Assembly: GCA_030636065.1 (NCBI GenBank)
Contig: DAOVXR010000023.1
Span: 1 to 12,068 of the forward strand
DNA from: Sedimentisphaerales bacterium
GTDB taxonomy: Bacteria > Planctomycetota > Phycisphaerae > Sedimentisphaerales > SM23-30
DNA length: 12,068 nucleotides
Direction of reading: 5' to 3'
Shown: positions 7,590 through 12,068 of the stretch, piece after piece
Numbering within the stretch: the stretch's first letter is position 1
Layout: every line of letters starts with the position of its first letter
Notes under the pieces: model-generated
Told to the model about the DNA's origin: nothing
The model's input: the letters and a program-made list of their open reading frames with translations, nothing else
Databases searched by the model: none
Program-made: the position numbers and the translations under genes

Positions 7590-7638
7590 TCATTCCTGCG
7601 AAGCATGCCCCTGCGGAGGCAGGGGGCAGGAATCCACT
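7590..7638. repeat. REP-type palindrome in the ricT-metG spacer
   Basis: Outer arms ATTCCTGC (7592-7599) and GCAGGAAT (7626-7633) enclose an inner stem CCCCTGC (7608-7614) / GCAGGGG (7619-7625) with a GGAG loop. The flanks GTCATTCC and GGAATCCA match the palindrome at 9025-9050, so both belong to one dispersed family. Read through in the metG frame, it adds about 16 spurious residues to the apparent N-terminus. Confidence 0.8.
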
Positions 7639-7659
7639 ATTTTTTTCTGTCTTCTCTCT

Positions 7660-7687
7660 CGCCACTCACAACTCACCACTCACAACT
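7660..7687. repeat. CACAACT-type heptamer array, 4 units
   Basis: Four consecutive 7-base units: CGCCACT, CACAACT, CACCACT and CACAACT. The same heptamer in the same orientation recurs at 9333-9360 and 12001-12021. The array occupies the end of the ricT-metG spacer and supplies the false GTG at 7665. Confidence 0.8.
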
Positions 7688-7691
7688 GTTC

Positions 7692-8924
7692 TTACATTTT
7701 CTTTTTCTTTCTTCTGCGCCGACGGCGGCCGCTTCGTGATTTTTTCTGCTCTGCCTCAGCCGGTTCTTTTTGATCAGGATTGCCGGTTGCCGCTGTCTCG
7801 GCCGAGACGGTTTCAGTGTTTTTCTTTTCCGGCGGCGTCCTTCCTTCGGAGAGTGTCTTTGGCGGCACCCTTGTATTTGCCTGAGACTTTTGTGCTTTGG
7901 CTTCTTCTTCGTCGGTGTCTTTATAGTTCTGTTTGATTATTTCATCGTTGCTTATTGCTACGATACGTCCTGATTCCTCCAGTCTGATTTTTACTAATTG
8001 GGTCAGCACCTGGGCTTCTATTACGATACCTGTCCCGTCTTCGGTCAGTACTCGCGAATTTCTACGCGGCAGTTTTTTATGTAGTTCGGTATATACCTGG
8101 TCTTCGTAGCGCAGACAACACTTGAGTCGGCCGCATCGGCCCGAAATCTTTGACGGGTCCAGCGTGGCCTTTTGCAGCTTGGCCATACGCATATTGACTG
8201 GCTGGAGCACTTTCAGAAAGTTCTTACAGCAGCATTCACGGCCGCAGGTCTCATAATCGGCTACGAGCCGAGCTTCATCTCGCGCGCCGACCTGTCGCAT
8301 CTCGATTCGTGTCTGAAATTCATGTGCCAGTTCTTTGACCAGGTCCCGAAAATCGACTCGACCGTCAGCCATAAAGTAAAATATCATACGTTCGCCGCCG
8401 AAGAGGTATTCCGCGTCGATCAGTTTCATTGACAGGTTTTTTTTATTGATCAGTTGTTGACAGAATCGCAGTTTATCTTTGATATTGGCGTCCAGATGAT
8501 GTTGATCGTTGAGGTCCGTATTGGAGGCAAAGCGTACGACGGTACCGTGCGTACTGATCGGATAACTTGGCCCATTGGCTTTGTAATAGCGGTCTATTTG
8601 CTCGCTGGGGATCGTACAGGAGCCTCGACGATGGAAAAATGGCGATATAATCTCGCCTATTTCCATTCCGCGTTCGGTCTTGGCGACAACATGTGTTATG
8701 CCTGCCGGGATTTCTCTTTCTGAGTGCCGAAACTGTCCGACAAACCCCATTTTACCGTAACGGACCAGTATGCTGCGCCGCCGCCGTTGCCCTGACGATT
8801 TCGGTTGCCCGCTGATTTGGCCGCCGTTGCCGTCTCTGTTTCCCGGCCCGCTTACAGCATGGTCATTGTCGCCGGCGGTTCCATTATTACGATTATTTAC
8901 CTGATTGTTTGTATTATCATTCAT
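7692..8924 (-). CDS. ricT: PSP1-domain regulatory iron-sulfur protein RicT
   Basis: A PSP1 (YaaT/RicT) family protein. The core runs from about residue 51 (ILVRYGKMGFVGQF) to 330. It contains the diagnostic cysteine clusters CGRECCC (Cys227, 231, 232, 233) and CGRLKCC (Cys264, 269, 270), separated by LQPVNMRMAKLQKATLDP. In Bacillus subtilis, RicT with RicA and RicF forms an iron-sulfur-containing complex affecting RNase Y-dependent RNA processing and developmental phosphorelay. No ricA or ricF is visible here, so the partners are unknown. Unusual extensions are an Asn/Gly/Asp-rich N-terminus (1-45) and a C-terminal low-complexity tail ending in a run of six arginines and four lysines (about 399-409), which suggests nucleic-acid contact. 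The ATG at 8924 lacks a strong ribosome site. It is co-directional with metG, a pairing consistent with a translation/RNA operon. Confidence 0.94.
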   Translation of the reverse strand: MNDNTNNQVNNRNNGTAGDNDHAVSGPGNRDGNGGQISGQPKSSGQRRRRSILVRYGKMGFVGQFRHSEREIPAGITHVVAKTERGMEIGEIISPFFHRRGSCTIPSEQIDRYYKANGPSYPISTHGTVVRFASNTDLNDQHHLDANIKDKLRFCQQLINKKNLSMKLIDAEYLFGGERMIFYFMADGRVDFRDLVKELAHEFQTRIEMRQVGARDEARLVADYETCGRECCCKNFLKVLQPVNMRMAKLQKATLDPSKISGRCGRLKCCLRYEDQVYTELHKKLPRRNSRVLTEDGTGIVIEAQVLTQLVKIRLEESGRIVAISNDEIIKQNYKDTDEEEAKAQKSQANTRVPPKTLSEGRTPPEKKNTETVSAETAATGNPDQKEPAEAEQKKSRSGRRRRRRKKKKM

Positions 8925-8957
8925 ATATTTCTAACGCTTAAAATATCCTCTCATTGG

Positions 8958-8977
8958 CCCCTCACTTTAGTGAGGGG
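8958..8977. repeat. Perfect 9-bp hairpin upstream of ricT
   Basis: CCCCTCACT (8958-8966) and AGTGAGGGG (8969-8977) form a perfect 9-bp stem with a two-base loop, about 34 bases upstream of the ricT start. No T run follows on either strand, so it is probably another REP-like palindrome. It would lie in the 5' leader of ricT if transcription starts upstream. Confidence 0.65.
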
Positions 8978-9026
8978 TTCACAATTCGCACAAATTTTCT
9001 TTCAATCGTTTTAACGGTTTTATGTC

Positions 9027-9046
9027 ATTCCCGCCTACGCGGGAAT
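9027..9046. repeat. REP palindrome ATTCCCGC/GCGGGAAT
   Basis: A perfect 8-bp stem, ATTCCCGC (9027-9034) and GCGGGAAT (9039-9046), with the loop CTAC. The outer context GTCATTCC and GGAATCCA matches the longer element at 7590-7638. Confidence 0.8.
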
Positions 9047-9248
9047 CCATCCTGTCTTTTTTCTTTTCTTCTTTCTCTTTTGCTTTCTTCGCTACCTTCT
9101 GTTCAATCTGTTTTTCTCTCTTCTTTTCTTTTGTTATCTTTTGTTTTTTTAATCCGTGGTTAAATATTTTCTGTATTTCTTTATTCGTGTTAATTCGCGT
9201 TCATTCGTGTGCCATCTTTTCTCTTTTCTGATTTCTTAATTTCTTCCT

Positions 9249-9283
9249 ATTGGATGTTGAACGTTGAATGTTGGACGTTCAAT
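9249..9283. repeat. GTTGRAC-type heptamer array, 5 units
   Basis: Five consecutive 7-base units: ATTGGAT, GTTGAAC, GTTGAAT, GTTGGAC and GTTCAAT. A related six-unit array in the same orientation lies at 11918-11959. The last units (GTTGAAT, GTTGGAC, GTTCAA) and the following CTTCTTCCA are shared by both. Confidence 0.8.
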
Positions 9284-9332
9284 TCTTCTTCCACTCTTCT
9301 ACTCGTTCACCTTTCTACTCTTCTGTCTTTCT

Positions 9333-9360
9333 CACAACTCACCACCCACAACTCACAACT
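9333..9360. repeat. CACAACT-type heptamer array, 4 units
   Basis: Four units: CACAACT, CACCACC, CACAACT and CACAACT, ending five bases before the stop of the GLUG gene on the other strand. The unit and orientation match the arrays at 7660-7687 and 12001-12021. Confidence 0.8.
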
Positions 9361-9364
9361 CTTC

Positions 9365-11785
9365 TCACTTCCCCGCCAGCCAGTTTTCAACAAACACAGC
9401 CAAATCATTAAGATCGATCGTATCATCATCTATCAGGTCGCATAGCTCATTATAACCTGCCTGACCTGACGAAAGACCCCACGTCTCAGCCAACACGGCA
9501 AAGTCTATTAGATTAACACCGTCCCGACAGACAAAATCACCCGCGAGAAACTGCCATAATAGCTTCGGATAATCAATACCATCAACGCACATACGCCAGA
9601 AATCATCGGTACCGTTTATATCCTCACCCATAAAATCCCAACCGGCATCGGTGAACGTGCTTCGCATCTGCATTTCTTCGGTAGTTTTTGGCGTTCCGAT
9701 GCCGTTGTAAGGCCCACCTGTCTCAATATTCCAGAAGCAGTAGATGATTGCGCCAGATTCGTTATATCCACACAAGCCACCGAGATCGTGTGAATTATCC
9801 CCACCGGTTACCGAGCCGGTTGCATAGCAGTTGTTGATGGCGCCTTCGTAATTTAATCCGCACAGACCGCCGAGATAATCATCACCGGTTATCGAACCGG
9901 TGGCATAGCAGTTGGTTATTGTACCATAGGGATTATATCCGCACAGACCGCCGAGGCGGTCATCGCCAGTTACCGAGCCGGTTGCATAGCAGTTGGCTAT
10001 TGTGCTATAGTTATTGTATCCGCACAGGCCGCCGAGATAGCCCCCTCCAATAATCGAGCCGGCGGCATAGCAGTTGGTGATTGTGCCATCGTGATTCAAC
10101 CCGCACAGGCCGCCGAGATAGCTCCTGCCGCTTACCGCTCCGGCGGCATAGCAGTCGGCGATTGTGCCATAGTCATTATATCCGCACAGGCCGCCGAGAC
10201 AGCCCCCTCCAATAATCGAGCCGGCGGCATAGCAGTTGGTGATTGTACCATAGTAATTATGTCCGCACAGACCGCCGAGATAGCCTGAATCAGCCCCGCC
10301 GGTGATATTGATGTTTTCGATGCTGAGATCGTTTACAGAAGCGGATATTTTACTGAACAAGCCGAGGTAGTCATTATCTGCTCCTGCGGTATCGATAGTT
10401 ATATTACAGATAATATGGCCATTGCCATCGAAATGGCCACCAAAAAAACCGTCAATAACAGCGGTAGTAAAAGTTTCGCCGCTGAGGTCGATGTCGGATG
10501 TCAGAATATAATATCCGTAGCGTAAGCTACTATTGGTACGGAATTCCGTAAAATCAGCATAGCTGTTTATCTGGAATGGATTATAAGAATATCCGCTACC
10601 CGAAAGAGTCGTAACGGGCGGAGATGGAACCAATGGCCCATCATCTGTTTGCCAGGTGAGTCTTGGGCAGTGTCCGCTTACTATTGTCCAGTAATCATCC
10701 TCACCGTCATTGGAATTACCGGCAAAGTCAAAACCAGCAAAACTAACGGCATCCTGCATCTGCAAATCGTTAAGTGCAGTCCCAAGACTATTGTCCGGTC
10801 CGCTAAACAGATAAAAATAGCAGTTGGTGATTGTGCCAGAGTAATTGCCCCCGCACAGGCCGCCGAGATAGACATCACCGGTAACCGAGCCGGTGGCATA
10901 GCAATTGGTAATTGTGCCGTAGTTCTCTCCGCACAGGCCGCCGAGATAGGCATAACCGGTTACCAAGCCGGTTGCATAACAGTTGGTAATTGTGCCGTAG
11001 TTCTCTCCGCACAGACCGCCGAAATGGTACTCACCGGTTACCGAGCCGGTGGCATAGCAGTTGCTGATTGTGCCATAGGAATTATCTCCGCACAGACCGC
11101 CGAGCCAGTTAGAATAATCCCCACCGGTAACCGAGCCGGTGGAATAGCAGTTGGTGATTGTACCATCGGAATTATATCCACACAGACCGCCGAGATACCA
11201 GGAATTATCCCCGCCGGTAACCGCTCCGGTGGCGTAGCTGTTGGTAATTGTGCCATTCGCGTTATATCCGCACAGGCCGCCGAGATACCAGGACCCGGCC
11301 CCACCGGTAACGTCAACGTTTTCCAGGCCGAGGTTTTTGACCTCTGCACTGGAACCTTCAATGCTGCCGAACAGACCGAGATAATCATTGTCTGCGCCTA
11401 CGGTATCGATGGTTAGATTGCTGATGATATGGCCGTTACCGTCAAAAACACCTTCAAACGGTATGCCATTGAACTGCCAGTCTATATCAGGCGTATCCGG
11501 CGCAATAACAGCGGTGATATATGACCTGCCCGTTAGATTAGGATCGCAGGCCAGCTTCGTATGAACACCGCTTGACCAATAAGTTGCACTGTTGCACGGA
11601 TCGGCGAACACGTCAAAATCCGCCAGATCTTCTATCAGGTACGCGGTTGACTCAGACAATCCGTCGCCGGGCAAAACACCGTTGGCTCCATAGCTGACAC
11701 CAACCATAGAAATCGCCAACACCAGGCTTACCACTAAATTTTGTCGAGTACACATAATTAACAATCTTTCCGGTAAAGTTTTCAT
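9365..11785 (-). CDS. Secreted GLUG-repeat beta-solenoid protein with dockerin-like tail
   Basis: An 806-residue exported protein. The ATG at 11785 has GGAGG six bases upstream. A signal peptide is visible (hydrophobic core about 17-29, likely cleavage near SYGA-NG at 34). Thirteen GLUG motifs of about 25-30 residues, each GGLCGxN...GTI..CYATG.V.G-like, form two arrays: six units at 168-328 and seven at 503-690. Each array is preceded by a similar module (FDGNGHII, TID..GADNDYLGLF at about 114-140 and 452-477), so the protein arose by internal duplication. Residues about 749-803 carry two calcium-loop-like segments (GVNLIDFAVLAETW, DDDTIDLNDLAVFVENW) typical of planctomycete dockerin-like tails. 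It is likely a cell-surface or extracellular adhesion or matrix protein; the ligand is unknown. Nearly all units carry two cysteines. It is separated from ricT by 440 bases and probably transcribed alone. Confidence 0.93.
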   Translation of the reverse strand: MKTLPERLLIMCTRQNLVVSLVLAISMVGVSYGANGVLPGDGLSESTAYLIEDLADFDVFADPCNSATYWSSGVHTKLACDPNLTGRSYITAVIAPDTPDIDWQFNGIPFEGVFDGNGHIISNLTIDTVGADNDYLGLFGSIEGSSAEVKNLGLENVDVTGGAGSWYLGGLCGYNANGTITNSYATGAVTGGDNSWYLGGLCGYNSDGTITNCYSTGSVTGGDYSNWLGGLCGDNSYGTISNCYATGSVTGEYHFGGLCGENYGTITNCYATGLVTGYAYLGGLCGENYGTITNCYATGSVTGDVYLGGLCGGNYSGTITNCYFYLFSGPDNSLGTALNDLQMQDAVSFAGFDFAGNSNDGEDDYWTIVSGHCPRLTWQTDDGPLVPSPPVTTLSGSGYSYNPFQINSYADFTEFRTNSSLRYGYYILTSDIDLSGETFTTAVIDGFFGGHFDGNGHIICNITIDTAGADNDYLGLFSKISASVNDLSIENINITGGADSGYLGGLCGHNYYGTITNCYAAGSIIGGGCLGGLCGYNDYGTIADCYAAGAVSGRSYLGGLCGLNHDGTITNCYAAGSIIGGGYLGGLCGYNNYSTIANCYATGSVTGDDRLGGLCGYNPYGTITNCYATGSITGDDYLGGLCGLNYEGAINNCYATGSVTGGDNSHDLGGLCGYNESGAIIYCFWNIETGGPYNGIGTPKTTEEMQMRSTFTDAGWDFMGEDINGTDDFWRMCVDGIDYPKLLWQFLAGDFVCRDGVNLIDFAVLAETWGLSSGQAGYNELCDLIDDDTIDLNDLAVFVENWLAGK
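9716..10279 (-). repeat. Second GLUG array (7 units) within the coding sequence
   Basis: DNA encoding residues 503-690 of the GLUG protein. Units of about 81-90 bases are strongly conserved at DNA level; the plus-strand complement of GGLCG (CCGCACAGGCCGCCGAG-like) recurs in each. Units one and three (ending AAGSIIGGG) are nearly identical, which indicates recent unit duplication or conversion. Confidence 0.85.
10802..11284 (-). repeat. First GLUG array (6 units) within the coding sequence
   Basis: DNA encoding residues 168-328 of the GLUG protein. Units vary from 25 to 30 residues. Units four and five are the shortest (GGLCGENYGTITNCYATG in both) and nearly identical at DNA level, which points to recent duplication. 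Confidence 0.85.
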
Positions 11786-11917
11786 CCTCTTCCTCCATTC
11801 TTCCTGTCGCTGGGTGCCACCTTTCTGTATTTCAGAGAGGTGCTCTTCTTTTCTTCTCTTCCTTCGTTACCTTCTGTTCAATTTATTCTTCTGTCTTCTG
11901 TATTCAACATTTCTTTG

Positions 11918-11959
11918 ATTCGACGTTGGACGTTGGGCGTTGAATGTTGGACGTTCAAC
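11918..11959. repeat. GTTGGAC-type heptamer array, 6 units
   Basis: Six consecutive 7-base units: ATTCGAC, GTTGGAC, GTTGGGC, GTTGAAT, GTTGGAC and GTTCAAC. This is the upstream counterpart of the array at 9249-9283. Confidence 0.8.
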
Positions 11960-12000
11960 TCTTCTTCCATTCTCTTCTGAATTCTGGATTCTCTTTTTCT

Positions 12001-12021
12001 CACAACTCACAACTCACAACT
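12001..12021. repeat. CACAACT heptamer array, 3 perfect units
   Basis: Three identical CACAACT units, in the same orientation as the arrays at 7660-7687 and 9333-9360. Confidence 0.8.
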
Positions 12022-12068
12022 CTTAAATATTCTATCATAAGAGACTCGAAAAGCAAAGAGGGATTTAC

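Larger units (their letters stand above)
9047..9364. other. Pyrimidine-rich repeat mosaic downstream of the GLUG gene
   Basis: No gene is supported here. The block is a mosaic. It has a strongly C/T-rich strand (about 9055-9150) containing a 21-base block at 9087-9107 that recurs at 11862-11882 with one mismatch. A 10-base tandem (ATTCGTGTTA, ATTCGCGTTC, ATTCGTGTGC) lies at about 9183-9212. Two heptamer arrays follow at 9249-9283 and 9333-9360. Short frames on the plus strand are low-complexity Ser/Phe/Leu strings and were not accepted as genes. No clear promoter or terminator is visible. Confidence 0.6.
11786..12068. other. Pyrimidine-rich repeat mosaic upstream of the GLUG gene
   Basis: No gene is supported. 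Immediately beside the start lies the ribosome site of the GLUG gene (read on the minus strand as GGAGGAAGAGG, 11786-11796). Beyond it the plus strand is C/T-rich and carries the 21-base block shared with 9087-9107, a GTTGGAC heptamer array and a CACAACT array, in the same order as in the spacer on the other side of the gene. The GLUG promoter must lie here, but no clear -35/-10 pair was found. Confidence 0.6.

Noticed and set aside
7660..7687. Heptamer arrays considered as a CRISPR array
   Set aside because: Units are 7 bases, directly adjacent and without spacers; no cas genes are present.
8958..8977. Hairpin upstream of ricT considered as an intrinsic terminator for the GLUG gene
   Set aside because: No T run follows the stem on the minus strand, and it lies about 390 bases beyond the GLUG stop, after several other repeats.
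9022..9445. Several overlapping plus-strand frames of 60-80 codons rich in Ser, Phe and Leu
   Set aside because: They are translations of the pyrimidine-rich spacer and its tandem repeats and have no ribosome sites or domain features.
10649..11416. Long open frame on the plus strand opposite the GLUG gene (also 10091-10288)
   Set aside because: It is a shadow of the GLUG repeats: the repeating Gly/Asn/Cys codons leave no stops in the opposite frame, and the translated text is itself a 27- to 30-residue repeat with no ribosome site.

Overview
The window most likely comes from a planctomycete of the Phycisphaerae/Sedimentisphaerales type. This rests on three things seen here: a protein of the Planctomycetes/Verrucomicrobia-restricted Minf_1886 family (TIGR04138), a large secreted GLUG-repeat protein ending in the dockerin-like DFAVLAETW / DLNDLAVFVENW tail common in that group, and intergenic spacers packed with short degenerate tandem repeats and REP-like palindromes. 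The assignment is inference; no rRNA or tRNA is visible.

Layout. Positions 1-586 are non-coding, AT-rich and full of degenerate repeats, including a large imperfect inverted repeat. Positions 587-3676 hold a compact plus-strand cassette of four genes: a winged-helix-like YwgA/Panacea-type protein, a three-helix membrane protein, a small PD-(D/E)XK nuclease-like protein and a 416-residue protein with a zinc motif resembling tRNA-guanine transglycosylase. The genes overlap or nearly touch, are visibly more AT-rich than the right-hand genes, and look like an accessory, possibly defence-type, operon. It is the best candidate here for an undescribed system. Positions 3743-3874 are a 43-codon ORF that looks like the N-terminal stub of a longer planctomycete protein. 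It is followed by a CsgG/LpoB-like lipoprotein (3894-4979).

A nested hairpin/REP cluster (4990-5069) separates this plus-strand half from a convergent minus-strand half. Read from right to left, that half contains the GLUG protein (11785-9365), a repeat-filled spacer, ricT (PSP1 family, 8924-7692), metG (7551-5533) and the Minf_1886-family gene (5528-5103). The last three form a plausible housekeeping operon. The ricT-metG spacer has been invaded by a heptamer array and a REP palindrome, which create a false upstream extension of metG. The GTG at 7551 restores the usual MetG N-terminus.

The spacers on both sides of the GLUG gene carry the same components in the same order and orientation: a conserved pyrimidine-rich block, a GTTGGAC-type heptamer array, and a CACAACT-type heptamer array. 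This points to a dispersed composite repeat.
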